Under the pieces are notes generated by a model. That model searched no databases. It saw nothing but the letters and a program-made list of their open reading frames with translations, and was not told the DNA's origin. A DNA stretch of 64,000 bases, from contig NZ_CP080409.1 of assembly GCF_019448235.1 (NCBI RefSeq), positions 1,736,001 through 1,800,000 of the forward strand, in the 5' to 3' direction. Source of the DNA: Nocardioides panacisoli (GTDB taxonomy: Bacteria; Actinomycetota; Actinomycetes; Propionibacteriales; Nocardioidaceae). Below are positions 40,973-50,403 of this stretch, in pieces (positions within the stretch are counted from its first letter, which is position 1; each line of letters starts with the position of its first letter). Position numbers and translations under genes: made by a program.

Positions 40973-42451
40973 GTGATTCCCCAACAGCCCGCGACCTACT
41001 CCCGTGGTGGCCGCTACCGACAGATCCTGCGTCGCAGCTGGCCCGTGGTGGCCATCGGCGTCCTCGTCGGACTGCTCGTCGCCGCGGCGTACCTCGCGCT
41101 CACCCCGCGTACGACGACCGCGCAGGTGAAGGTCAACCTCAACGTCGTCTCGCTCTCGCCCTTCGAGCAGGACCAGCCCGCCGGTGACCTCGTCGACCCG
41201 GCCACCGAGGCCGGTCTCGTCGCCGCCTCCCCCGTGGTCGATGCCGTCGCCGAGCTCGTCGACCGGCCGGCCGCCGAGGTCCGCGAGCACATGTCGGCCG
41301 AGATGGTCGAGGACACCACCGTCATGGAGATCACCTACGGCGCCGAGAGCCGCGAGGACGCTGTCGCGGGCGCGGACGCGCTGGCGGCCAACTACCTCGA
41401 GCACCGACAGGCGACCGCCGAGGAGCGCCTCGCCGGCGTCCAGGAGCGGCTCACCGAACGCGAGACCGAGGTCCGTCAGCAGCTCGCCGACGCGCTCGCC
41501 GAGGAGCGAGCCGAGGGCGCCAGCGCCGTGGCGCGGGCCCGGGCCGAGGCGAGCCGCACCGCGCTGCGCACCCAGCTGCGCACGGTCGTGGAGCAGGGCT
41601 ATGCCATGGACAGCATCGACACCGGTGGTGGCGAGGTGCTCACCGCGGCCGAGGACAACCCGACCACGACCGCACCCAACCGCCCGCTCGCCCTGGGCAT
41701 CGGCCTGCTCGCCGGCCTGCTGCTGGGCCTGGTGGCCGGGTTCGGACGCAACGCCGTGTCCGCCACCGTGCGCGACGGCCACGAGGTCGGTCGCGTGACC
41801 GGCCACCCCGTGCTCGCCACCCTCACCGGCACCGCGGCGAGCGTGCCCGCCGAGGACGCCGACCGCGACACCTACCGCAGCATCCGCGAGCGGATCCTCA
41901 CCCTCCCCGAGCGGCGCCACCTGATCTCGATCGCCGACATCGCCCCGGCCGAGGGCCAGCCCACCGACGTGGCGGTCAACGTCGCGCTCGCCACCGCGGA
42001 GGCCGGCATCAAGACCGAGCTGGTCATCCCGCCGCACGGCGCGATGTTCTCCACGCTGCGCCCGGCGCTGGGCCTCAAGCGGCGACCGCTCAACACCGAC
42101 GCGGTCGCCCGCTACGACAGCACGTTCTTCCCCGAGCTGGTGGTGACCATCCCGGGCCCCGAGGACGGTCGCTCCAACCCGTGGTCGGCGTACCTCACGC
42201 TCCGGGCGGAGAAGGTCGACGGCGACGACACCCAGCTGGTCATCCTCGGCTTCCCCGCCTACATGGGGCGCTCCTACCTGCTGGCGGCGGCCCGGATGGG
42301 CGACCAGGTGGTGCTGACCGCGACCCTGGGCGAGGCGGAGAAGGACGAGCTCGCCCAGGTCGCGCGGGACGTGGCCGCCGTGGACGGCAACGTGCTGGGC
42401 ACCGTGCTGTGCGCCCACCCCCGGCGCTGGCTCGACGACGACGAGGACTGA
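40973..42451 (+). CDS. Polysaccharide co-polymerase with degenerate tyrosine-kinase-like domain
   Basis: 492 aa. Wzz-type layout: TM1 at about 25-45, an extracytoplasmic helical region (45-230) with a long coiled coil, and TM2 at about 242-262 preceded by a Pro-rich motif (APNRPLALGIG). The cytoplasmic domain aligns with BY-kinases, but the P-loop reads APAEGQPT where SPGEGKTT is expected, and the Walker A' position reads LVIPPHG instead of LVDAD. It should not bind ATP in the usual way. Such proteins control chain length or export of exopolysaccharide; no glycosyltransferases lie nearby. GAGGTGA precedes the GTG. Confidence 0.75.
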   Translation: MIPQQPATYSRGGRYRQILRRSWPVVAIGVLVGLLVAAAYLALTPRTTTAQVKVNLNVVSLSPFEQDQPAGDLVDPATEAGLVAASPVVDAVAELVDRPAAEVREHMSAEMVEDTTVMEITYGAESREDAVAGADALAANYLEHRQATAEERLAGVQERLTERETEVRQQLADALAEERAEGASAVARARAEASRTALRTQLRTVVEQGYAMDSIDTGGGEVLTAAEDNPTTTAPNRPLALGIGLLAGLLLGLVAGFGRNAVSATVRDGHEVGRVTGHPVLATLTGTAASVPAEDADRDTYRSIRERILTLPERRHLISIADIAPAEGQPTDVAVNVALATAEAGIKTELVIPPHGAMFSTLRPALGLKRRPLNTDAVARYDSTFFPELVVTIPGPEDGRSNPWSAYLTLRAEKVDGDDTQLVILGFPAYMGRSYLLAAARMGDQVVLTATLGEAEKDELAQVARDVAAVDGNVLGTVLCAHPRRWLDDDED

Positions 42452-42467
42452 GGGAGCCCGTCCCGAC

Positions 42468-43385
42468 TCACCCTGCCTCGTCCCGCGCGAGCAGGTCCCC
42501 CAGCTCGTCCACGCGTGCCAGCACCTGGCGCGGGGAGAACTGGTCGAGCCCGAGCTCGTCCTCGGCCCCCGCGACCACCTCGTCCCAGGCCAGGGGCGTC
42601 GCCACCTGGGGCCGCTCGGTGCCGCGCAGCGAGTACGGCGACACGGTGGTCTTCGAGCCCGAGTTCTGCGACCAGTCCAGGAAGACCTTGCCACGGCGAC
42701 GTGCCTTGGTCATGGTCGCGGTGACCTCGCGCGGGTGGTCCGCGGCCAGCTGCTCGGCGACCTCGCGGGTCACGTCAGTGGTCTCCTCCGGCGGGAGCAG
42801 CGCCGAGACCTCGGCGTAGAGGTGCAGGCCCTTGCTGCCGCTGATGACCGGGCGGGCATCAAGGCCGCGGTCGGCGAGCAGGTCGCGCGCGAGCAGCGCC
42901 ACCCGGCAGCACTCGTGCAGTCCGGCGGGCTCGCCCGGGTCGAGGTCGATCACGAGGCGGTCCGCTCCCCGCGGCGTCCCGTCCTCCTCGACGGTCCACT
43001 GGTGCGTGTGGAGCTCCAGCGCCGCCAGGTTGCCCAGCCACATCAAGGTGGCCAGGTCGTCCACGATCGGGAAGCGCAGCGTGTCGCCGTGGCGGCTCGG
43101 TGCGCGGGAGCCGGTGGTGGGGACCTCGACGGTGCGCACCCACGAGGGGGTGCCCGCGGGGGCGTTCTTCTCGAAGAAGCTCATGGCCTGCACGCCGTGG
43201 GGCCAGCGGATCCGCGTCACCGGACGGTCGGCCAGCTGCGGCAACAGCACCGGTGCGATCCGTGCGTAGTAGTCCAGCACCTCGCCCTTGGTCGTGCCCG
43301 TCGCGGGGTAGAGCACCTTGTCCAGGTTCGACAGCCGCAGGGTGCGTCCCTCGACGTCGACGTGCACCGGCTCGGCCTCAGCCAT
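42468..43385 (-). CDS. LigD-type NHEJ polymerase/primase domain protein
   Basis: 305 aa. Archaeo-eukaryotic primase-like LigD_Pol domain: LSNLDKVLYPATGTTKGE, RWPHGV, DLDP (metal-binding Asp pair), SGSKGLHLY, DWSQNS. It fills gaps and adds ribonucleotides at ends during NHEJ. The domain stands alone; no LigD phosphoesterase domain is present. Its ATG lies 8 bp inside the upstream ligase gene, so the two are coupled. Confidence 0.92.
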   Translation of the reverse strand: MAEAEPVHVDVEGRTLRLSNLDKVLYPATGTTKGEVLDYYARIAPVLLPQLADRPVTRIRWPHGVQAMSFFEKNAPAGTPSWVRTVEVPTTGSRAPSRHGDTLRFPIVDDLATLMWLGNLAALELHTHQWTVEEDGTPRGADRLVIDLDPGEPAGLHECCRVALLARDLLADRGLDARPVISGSKGLHLYAEVSALLPPEETTDVTREVAEQLAADHPREVTATMTKARRRGKVFLDWSQNSGSKTTVSPYSLRGTERPQVATPLAWDEVVAGAEDELGLDQFSPRQVLARVDELGDLLARDEAG

Positions 43386-44307
43386 CGAGCAGGTCCTCGG
43401 GGGCCAGGTCGTCGCGCACGCCGCGGAAGGAGGGCTGGCGCAGTCGGTCGTGGCCGGTGCCGTGGCTGTCGACGTCGACCACCAGCACCGGCGCGAGCCA
43501 GTGCGTGCCGTCGGCGTCGACGCGGGGCACCTCGTCGCTGAACGGGCTCTCCTCCCGGGACAGCTCGCCCACCAGGTCGGTGAGCTGCCGCGCCTGCGCC
43601 GGGCCGATGCCACTGCCGACCCGGCCCCGGTAGGCGAGGCCCTCCGCGGTGGGCTCACCCACCAGCAGCGCCGCCAGGCGGGCCCGGGTCCCCGTCTGGG
43701 GGCGCCACCCGCCCACGACGTAGGAGCCGCGGTGGCGGTGGGCGAACTTGAGCCAGTGCCGCGTGCGCTCACCGGGCCGGTAGCGCGCGTCGGTCCGCTT
43801 GGACACGATGCCCTCGAGTCCCTGCGCGCGCGTCGCCTCGTGCAGCATGGCGCCGTCGTCGTACGTCGGCGGCACCTGCCAGCCCGAGGGCTCGAGGTCC
43901 AGCTCCTCCAGCCGCGCACGACGCTCCGACCACGGTCGCGCGGTCAGGTCGGTGCCGTCGAGATCGAGCAGGTCGAAGACCATCAGGGTCGCCGGCACGC
44001 GTGCGGCCAGGCGCGCCACGGTCGACTGCCGACGCACGTGGATCCGCTCCGCGAGCGTGCGGAAGTCCGGGATCCCGTGGTCGTTGAGCGCGATGATCTC
44101 GCCGTCGAGGACCGCCTCCGACACGGCGGCCGGCGGCGTACGCAGCTCCGGCCAGGCCTCGGAGACGTCATTGCCGTTGCGGCTGTGCAGGCGCACCGCG
44201 CCGTCCCGCACGCTCACCAGCGCGCGGACGCCGTCCCACTTGACCTCGTGGCGCCACGACTCCCCCGACGGCACGCGGTCACCGGGGGTGGCGAGCATCG
44301 GGCGCAT
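43378..44307 (-). CDS. ATP-dependent DNA ligase (LigD ligase-domain type)
   Basis: 309 aa. Motif I KWDGVR (about residue 23) provides the adenylated lysine; LDGEII, VFDLLDLDG, EGIVSKR and WLKFAHR are motifs III-V. An OB-fold C-terminal domain completes the enzyme. It seals nicks after NHEJ processing with the adjacent polymerase and Ku. Divergent from ku with only 47 bp between, so expression is probably joint. Confidence 0.92.
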   Translation of the reverse strand: MRPMLATPGDRVPSGESWRHEVKWDGVRALVSVRDGAVRLHSRNGNDVSEAWPELRTPPAAVSEAVLDGEIIALNDHGIPDFRTLAERIHVRRQSTVARLAARVPATLMVFDLLDLDGTDLTARPWSERRARLEELDLEPSGWQVPPTYDDGAMLHEATRAQGLEGIVSKRTDARYRPGERTRHWLKFAHRHRGSYVVGGWRPQTGTRARLAALLVGEPTAEGLAYRGRVGSGIGPAQARQLTDLVGELSREESPFSDEVPRVDADGTHWLAPVLVVDVDSHGTGHDRLRQPSFRGVRDDLAPEDLLDG

Positions 44308-44354
44308 GGGCTCAGTCTGCCTGCTCCGGGCTGGATTCGGGCTACCCTCGGGGC

Positions 44355-45269
44355 ATGCGTGCGATCTGGAAGGGTGCGGTCTCCTTCGGCCTGGTCTCGG
44401 TGCCGGTCAAGCTCTACTCCGCCACCGAGAGCCACGACGTCTCGTTCCGGCAGGTCCACCACGCCGACGGCGGGCGCATCCGCTACCAGCGGGTCTGCTC
44501 GGTGTGCGGCGAGGAGGTCGCCTACGCCGACATCGCCAAGGGGTACGAGACCGAGGACGGCGAGATGGTCATCCTCGACGACGACGACCTGGCCGAGCTG
44601 CCCACGACCTCCTCGCGCGAGATCGCCGTGGAGACCTTCGTGCCCAGCGACCAGATCGACCCGATGCTGCTGGAGAAGTCCTACTACCTCGAGCCGGACG
44701 CGACGGGGGCCAAGCCCTACGCCCTGCTGCGCCAGGCACTGCAGGAGGCGGACCGGATGGCGGTGGTGACCGTCGCGCTGCGCCAGCGCACGACCACCGG
44801 CGTCCTGCGCGTGCGCGAGACCGACAACGGCGAGGTCATCGTGCTGCAGACGATGCTGTGGCCCGACGAGATCCGGACGCCGGACTTCTCCGTCGAGGTC
44901 GGCGAGGTCAAGGACGCCGAGGTCGAGATGGCCCGCACCCTCGTCGACACCCTCGCCGGCGACTTCGAGCACGACCAGTTCACCGACGACTACGCCGAGA
45001 AGGTCAAGGAGGTCGTCGAGGCCAAGATCGAGGGGGGCGAGGTCAAGCGCACCGAGACCTCGACCAAGACCAGCGGCGAGGTCGTCGACCTGCTCTCGGC
45101 ACTGCAGAAGTCGGTCGAGGCGGCGAAGTCCTCCCGCGGCGAGGACGACGGCGGCTCGGCGAAGAAGGCGACCAAGCGGCCCGCCAAGAAGGCCGCGAAG
45201 AAGACGGCCAAGAAGGGCGCCGCCAAGAAGCCGGCGAAGAAGGCGGCGAGCCGCAAGAAGGCCGGCTGA
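44355..45269 (+). CDS. ku: Ku protein (bacterial NHEJ)
   Basis: 304 aa. MRAIWKGAVSFGLVSVPVKLYSATE is the Ku bridge start; a homodimeric ring is expected. The C-terminal 45 residues are a lysine/alanine-repeat tail (KKATKRPAKKAAKKTAK...), common in actinobacterial Ku and linked to DNA binding. TACCCT lies 6 bp before the ATG, fitting a leaderless message. It recruits the LigD-type polymerase and ligase encoded next door. Confidence 0.95.
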   Translation: MRAIWKGAVSFGLVSVPVKLYSATESHDVSFRQVHHADGGRIRYQRVCSVCGEEVAYADIAKGYETEDGEMVILDDDDLAELPTTSSREIAVETFVPSDQIDPMLLEKSYYLEPDATGAKPYALLRQALQEADRMAVVTVALRQRTTTGVLRVRETDNGEVIVLQTMLWPDEIRTPDFSVEVGEVKDAEVEMARTLVDTLAGDFEHDQFTDDYAEKVKEVVEAKIEGGEVKRTETSTKTSGEVVDLLSALQKSVEAAKSSRGEDDGGSAKKATKRPAKKAAKKTAKKGAAKKPAKKAASRKKAG

Positions 45270-45296
45270 GCGGCCGTCGTACGAGCCCGCGGTGCC

Positions 45297-45366
45297 GAGT
45301 CGGCGTGAACTCGGCCGAGTTCACGCCGACTCGAGCCCGATCCGAGCCGAGTTCACGCCGACTCGG
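45297..45366. repeat. 36-bp perfect palindrome plus a half copy (dispersed element A)
   Basis: 45297-45332 reads GAGTCGGCGTGAACTCGG followed by its exact complement. A further half-site CCGAGTTCACGCCGACTCGG lies at 45347-45366. It sits between the ends of ku and gdh and ends 4 bp before the gdh stop, so it can terminate both. A near copy is at 61599-61634. Confidence 0.8.
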
Positions 45367-45369
45367 CGA

Positions 45370-48300
45370 TCAGGACAGCAGTGACCGCACGACCCGGAGG
45401 GCGACGGAGACCCGCGCGAGGTCGGTCTCGTCCTCCTCGGCGATGTGGTCCAGGGTCTCCACGCCGCGCTCGATGACGGTGCCGCGGTCCTGCTCCCAAG
45501 CGGCGACGCGGTCCTCGGCGACCTCCTCGCCGTCGGTCGCCTCCAGCACCGCCGCCGTGAGCTGCGCGTGGACCGCGTGGAGGTCGTCGCGCATCGCGGC
45601 GCGGGCCATCGTCTGCCACTGGTCCTCCCGCGGCAGGCTCACCACCTGCTCCCCGAGGGCGGAGAGGCCGAGGCGCTCACCGAGCGCGAAGTGCACCCGG
45701 GCCACCTCCGGCGGCTCGAGCTCCTCACGGACGGCGATGTCGACCACGTTGAGCAGGCGGTAGGCCACGTCGAAGCCGGCCACGCGGGCCGCGAGGTCCT
45801 CGGGCACGCCCTGGGCCTCGTAGAACTCCCGGCGACGCTCGAGCGAGGCCAGCTCGTTGCCCCGCAGCAGCTCGGGCAGCTGGGTCATCGCCGCCTGCAC
45901 CGGCCCCGCGAACGCCGCGACCGTGGCGTCGGAGTCCAGCGGCTGGCGACGGTTGGTGACCAGCCACCGCGACGCCCGCTCGACCAGCGTGCGCATCTCC
46001 ACCCGCATCCGGGTGACCAGGGCGGCGTCGAGCCGGTTGTCGTACGCCTCCAGCTCGCGGCGGAACGCCTCGGAACCGAAGATGTCCCGCGCCACGAAGT
46101 TGGCGCGAGCGAGCTCCGCGTCCGACGCACCGGTCTCGGCCGCCAGGCGTGGCAGGTAGGTGAAGCCGGCGTGGTTGATCAGGTCGTTGACGATCTGCGT
46201 CACGATGATCTCGCGGCGCAGCGGGTGCTGCTCGACCTGCGGGGCGAACCCGTCACGGATCGGCTCGGGGAAGTACTTCACCAGCCCCCGGGCGAGGTAG
46301 GGGTCGTCGGGCAGGTCGGTGTCGATCAGCTCCTCGGCGAGGATGATCTTGCTGTAGGACAGCAGCACGCTGAGCTCGGGAGCCGTGAGCGAGCCACGGT
46401 TCTCGATGCGCCGCCGGACCTCCTTCGAGGTCGGCAACGCCTCGAGTCGCCGGTCCAGCCGCCCCTGCTTCTCCAGGTCGCGCATCCACTGCTCGTGCAC
46501 GTGCAGCAGCGACGGCGCGTTCTTGCCGGCGTTGGCCAGGGCGAGGTTCTGCTCGTAGTTGTCCCGCAGCACCAGCTCGGCGACCTCGTCGGTCATCGAG
46601 GCCAGCAGCTCGTTGCGCTGCTTGCGGGTGAGGTCACCGGAGGCGACCACGCGGTCGAGCAGGATCTTGAGGTTGACCTCGTGGTCGGAGGTGTCGACGC
46701 CGGCGGAGTTGTCGATGAAGTCGGTGTTGACCCGACCACCGGCGGCGGCGTACTCCACGCGGCCACGCTGGGTGAGGCCCAGGTTGCCGCCCTCCCCCAC
46801 ACACCGGACGCGCAGCTCCTTGCCGTTGACACGGATCGCGTCGTTGGCCTTGTCGCCCACGTCGGCGTCGGACTCCGAGGCGCCCTTGACGTAGGTGCCG
46901 ATGCCGCCGTTCCAGAACAGGTCGACCGGAGCGAGCAGCACCGCGTGCATCAGCTCGTTGGGCGTCATCGACGTCACGCCGGCGCTGATGCCCAGTGCCT
47001 CGCGGATCTGGGGCGTGATCGTGATCGACTTCAGCGACCGCGGGAAGACGCCGCCACCCTCGCTGATGGTCGCGGTGTCGTAGTCCTGCCAGCTCGACCG
47101 CGGCAGCTCGAACAGTCGCTGCCGCTCCGCGTAGGAGGTGGCCGGGTCCGGATCGGGGTCGATGAAGATGTCGCGGTGGTCGAAGGCCGCCACCAGCCGG
47201 GTCGTCGGCGAGCACAGCATGCCGTTGCCGAAGACGTCACCGGACATGTCGCCGACGCCGACGCAGGTGAACTCCTCCCGCTGGCAGTCGATGCCCATCT
47301 CCCGGAAGTGGCGCTGCACCGACACCCACGCGCCACGGGCGGTGATGCCCATGGCCTTGTGGTCATAGCCCACCGACCCGCCGCTGGCGAACGCGTCGCC
47401 GAGCCAGAACCCGTAGGACTGCGAGACCTCGTTGGCGATGTCGGAGAACGTCGCAGTGCCCTTGTCGGCCGCGACCACCAGGTAGGGATCGTCACCGTCG
47501 TGGCGGACCACGCGCGGCGGGGACACGATCTCCGGGGCACCGTCGGACGCGGACCGACCGTCCTCGGCCCGGTTGTCGGTGAGGTCGAGCAGGCCGGAGA
47601 TGAAGGTGCGGTAGCAGGCGATGCCCTCGGCCTGCCACGCCTCGCGGTCGCTGGGGTCGGGCAGCTGCTTGGCGTAGAACCCGCCCTTGGAGCCCACCGG
47701 CACGATGACGGTGTTCTTGACCATCTGTGCCTTGACCAGGCCCAGGATCTCGGTGCGGAAGTCGTCGCGCCGGTCCGACCAGCGCAGCCCGCCACGCGCG
47801 ACCGGACCGAACCGCAGGTGCACGCCCTCGACCCGCGGGGAGTAGACGAAGATCTCGTACGCCGGCCGCGGCTCGGGGAGCCCCGGGATCGCGGAGGGCT
47901 CGAGCTTCAGCGACAGGTAGGACTTCGGTGCTCCGCTGTCGTCGGCGGCCTGGAAGTAGTTGGTCCGCAGCGTCGCCCGGATGTGGACCAGGTAGGACCG
48001 CATGATCCGGTCGTGGTCGAGGCTGGCGACGTCCTCGAGTGCCTCCTCGACCTGCGCCACGATCTCCTGCTCCCGGCGCTCCCGGTCACCGCGCAGGTCC
48101 GGGTCGAACCGCGCCGTGAAGAGGTCGACCAGCAGCCGCGCCAGGGCGACGTTGTCGACCAGCGCCGCCTCGATGGAGTCGATGGCGAAGGGCGAGTTGC
48201 CCTGCTTCATGTACTTCGCGTAGGCCCGCAGCAGCAGCGCCTGGCGCCACGTGAGCTCGGCGCGGAGCACGAGCTCGTTGAAGCCGTCGACCTCGTTGCG

Positions 48301-50274
48301 GTCGTCCCACATCGCGCGGAGCGCATCGCTGAAGAGCTCCTGGGCACGGTCGGGAAGCGGCGCGTCGTAGCGCAGCCCGAAGTCGTAGATGTCGGCACGC
48401 CGGCCCAGCCCGTCGAGCCGGTATGGCCGCTCGTCGACCACCTCGACGCCCATCGAGGAGATCATCGGCAGCACGTCGGAGAGCGAGAGCGGGTCGCCGA
48501 TGCGGTAGATCTTCAGCCGGGCCTCGCCCGGGGCCGCGTTGAGCGGCGAGTAGAGCGCCTGGTCGACGCCCTCCTCGCCACGGATCGTCTCCAGTCGGCC
48601 CACGTCCACCGCGGCCACCCGCGGGTTGTAGTCCTCCTTGTAGGCCTCCGGGAAGCTGTCGGCGTACCGGCGGCCCAGCGTGGCGCCGACGTCCTCACCG
48701 AACTCCGCGGTGACGGCCTGGGCGAAGTCGTCGTGCCAGGAGCGCGACACCTCGATCATCCGGCGCTCGAGCTCGACGGTGTCGATGTCGTCGGGGATCT
48801 GCTCACCCGCCGGACGCCGCACCACGAAGTGCACGCGCGCGGTGGTGGACTCGGAGATGTTGACGTTGAACTCGACCGAGTCCGCGCCCAGCTCCTCCTC
48901 CAGCAACCGCACGAACTTGTGGCGGATGTTGGTGTTGTAGCGGTCGCGCGGCAGGTAGACCAGCACCGACAGGTAGCGGCCGTAGGTGTCGCGCCGGATG
49001 AACAGCCGCACCGCACGGCGCTCCCGCGCCTGCATCGCCGCCTCGGCGATCGGGGCGAGCTCGTCAACCGGGGTGTGGAACAGCTCGTCGCGCGGATATG
49101 TCTCCAACGTGTCGAGCAGCGCGTTGCCGTCGTGGCTGCGCGGGTCCAGCCCGGTGCGCTCCAGAACCGCGTCGACCTTGTCGCGCAGCACCGGGATGCG
49201 GGTGAGCGACTCGGTGTAGGCAGCGCTGGAGAAGAGCCCCAGGAAGCGACGCTCCCCCACGACCTCGCCGTCGGCACCGAACTGCTTGATGCCGATGTAG
49301 TCCAGGTACGCCGGCCGGTGGACCGTCGAGCGCGAGTTGGCCTTGGCCAGCAGCAGCAGCGACTGCTCCCGCGCCTTCCGGCGGACCGCCTCGGGGAGCC
49401 GGTTGAAGGCCATCGACTTGGCGGCCTCCCCCGGCTGCTCGCGCAGGATCCCCAGTCCGGTGCCCGGCACGACCGAGAGCATCTCCTGGTCGTCGTCGCC
49501 GGGGCCCTGCTCCAGGCGGTACTCGCGGTAGCCCAGGAAGGTGAACCGGTCATCGGCCAGCCAGCGCAGCAGGTCGATGCCCTGCTGGACCTCCTCGCCC
49601 GGCAGCGGCGGCGGGGAGCCCTCGAGCTCCTCGACGGTGGTGCCGACCTGGGCGACCATGTGCTCCCAGTCCTCGACCGCCACGCGGACGTCGGCGAGCA
49701 CGCGGCGGATGTCGGCCTCGAGCTGGCTGGCCTCCTGCTGCTCGAGCTGGCCGCCGAGCCGGTCGATCTCGACGTGCATCCACGACTCGTGGACCGCTCC
49801 GTCGGTCGCGGGCGGGGCGCCCCGGCCCAGTGCGCGCATCGACTGCAGCGCGCCCGAGGCGTCGCGGGTGACGTCGTAGGTCGGGTGCAGCACGAGGTGG
49901 ACGCCGTGCAGTTGGCGGGAGAGCTCCATCGTCAGCGAGTCGACGAGGAAGGGCATGTCGTCGGTGACGACCTCCACGACGGTGTGGCCGGCCGCGGTCC
50001 ACCCGTGCTCGCCCACGACAGGGGTGTGCACCGCCACCAGCGTCTCGCCCGGCGTACGCCGCCGCGCGAAGCGGGCATGGGAGGCGAACGCGCCGTAGAC
50101 GTCCACTCCGGAGCGGTCGTCGAGCTCCTCGGTGGAGACGTGGCGGTAGTAGGCCGAGAGCAGCTCCTGCAGGTCCGCGGGCGGGGGTCCGCCGCTCCCG
50201 CCGCCGCGTTCGGCCGCCTCGACGGCACGGTCGAGGATCTGGTCGCGCTGGCTGTGATGCGTCGTCGTTGACAC
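45370..50274 (-). CDS. gdh: NAD-dependent glutamate dehydrogenase, 180-kDa class
   Basis: 1634 aa, matching the large class (M. tuberculosis Rv2476c, S. clavuligerus GDH). N-terminal ACT-like regulatory segments (about 1-650) precede the catalytic core with PVGSKGGFYAKQLPD, VAADKGTATFSDIANE and GVGDMSGDVFGNG, then a helical C-terminal domain. It deaminates glutamate to 2-oxoglutarate. GTG 50274 (VSTTTHHSQRDQ) is chosen because TACTGT lies 7 bp upstream with a -35 at 18-bp spacing, implying a leaderless message. Regulation by GarA-type FHA protein is known in relatives. Confidence 0.94.
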   Translation of the reverse strand: MSTTTHHSQRDQILDRAVEAAERGGGSGGPPPADLQELLSAYYRHVSTEELDDRSGVDVYGAFASHARFARRRTPGETLVAVHTPVVGEHGWTAAGHTVVEVVTDDMPFLVDSLTMELSRQLHGVHLVLHPTYDVTRDASGALQSMRALGRGAPPATDGAVHESWMHVEIDRLGGQLEQQEASQLEADIRRVLADVRVAVEDWEHMVAQVGTTVEELEGSPPPLPGEEVQQGIDLLRWLADDRFTFLGYREYRLEQGPGDDDQEMLSVVPGTGLGILREQPGEAAKSMAFNRLPEAVRRKAREQSLLLLAKANSRSTVHRPAYLDYIGIKQFGADGEVVGERRFLGLFSSAAYTESLTRIPVLRDKVDAVLERTGLDPRSHDGNALLDTLETYPRDELFHTPVDELAPIAEAAMQARERRAVRLFIRRDTYGRYLSVLVYLPRDRYNTNIRHKFVRLLEEELGADSVEFNVNISESTTARVHFVVRRPAGEQIPDDIDTVELERRMIEVSRSWHDDFAQAVTAEFGEDVGATLGRRYADSFPEAYKEDYNPRVAAVDVGRLETIRGEEGVDQALYSPLNAAPGEARLKIYRIGDPLSLSDVLPMISSMGVEVVDERPYRLDGLGRRADIYDFGLRYDAPLPDRAQELFSDALRAMWDDRNEVDGFNELVLRAELTWRQALLLRAYAKYMKQGNSPFAIDSIEAALVDNVALARLLVDLFTARFDPDLRGDRERREQEIVAQVEEALEDVASLDHDRIMRSYLVHIRATLRTNYFQAADDSGAPKSYLSLKLEPSAIPGLPEPRPAYEIFVYSPRVEGVHLRFGPVARGGLRWSDRRDDFRTEILGLVKAQMVKNTVIVPVGSKGGFYAKQLPDPSDREAWQAEGIACYRTFISGLLDLTDNRAEDGRSASDGAPEIVSPPRVVRHDGDDPYLVVAADKGTATFSDIANEVSQSYGFWLGDAFASGGSVGYDHKAMGITARGAWVSVQRHFREMGIDCQREEFTCVGVGDMSGDVFGNGMLCSPTTRLVAAFDHRDIFIDPDPDPATSYAERQRLFELPRSSWQDYDTATISEGGGVFPRSLKSITITPQIREALGISAGVTSMTPNELMHAVLLAPVDLFWNGGIGTYVKGASESDADVGDKANDAIRVNGKELRVRCVGEGGNLGLTQRGRVEYAAAGGRVNTDFIDNSAGVDTSDHEVNLKILLDRVVASGDLTRKQRNELLASMTDEVAELVLRDNYEQNLALANAGKNAPSLLHVHEQWMRDLEKQGRLDRRLEALPTSKEVRRRIENRGSLTAPELSVLLSYSKIILAEELIDTDLPDDPYLARGLVKYFPEPIRDGFAPQVEQHPLRREIIVTQIVNDLINHAGFTYLPRLAAETGASDAELARANFVARDIFGSEAFRRELEAYDNRLDAALVTRMRVEMRTLVERASRWLVTNRRQPLDSDATVAAFAGPVQAAMTQLPELLRGNELASLERRREFYEAQGVPEDLAARVAGFDVAYRLLNVVDIAVREELEPPEVARVHFALGERLGLSALGEQVVSLPREDQWQTMARAAMRDDLHAVHAQLTAAVLEATDGEEVAEDRVAAWEQDRGTVIERGVETLDHIAEEDETDLARVSVALRVVRSLLS

Positions 50275-50281
50275 GGTTGTG

Positions 50282-50311
50282 ACAGTAGGACCCTTGCGGC
50301 ATCTCGGACAA
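50282..50311 (-). promoter_or_regulatory. Leaderless promoter of gdh
   Basis: Minus strand: TTGTCC (50306-50311), 18 bp, TACTGT (50282-50287), then 7 bp to the GTG at 50274. Elements and spacing equal those of the tRNA-fMet promoter. Confidence 0.65.
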
Positions 50312-50403
50312 CCACGGGCGGGTAACGACTGGGTGTGTCGGCTCGGGCATGATGGCGCCCGGCCCGCCGCTCGGTGCGGCTCGCACACGACGAAGGAGAA
50401 GCC

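Noticed and set aside
45140..45262. Short repeats at the end of ku resembling a CRISPR or tandem array
   Set aside because: They are in-frame AAG/GCC codons encoding the Lys/Ala tail of Ku.
45445..50271. A 1608-codon open frame antisense to gdh
   Set aside because: Same high-GC artefact: Val/Leu/Asp/Arg/His-rich composition without motifs.
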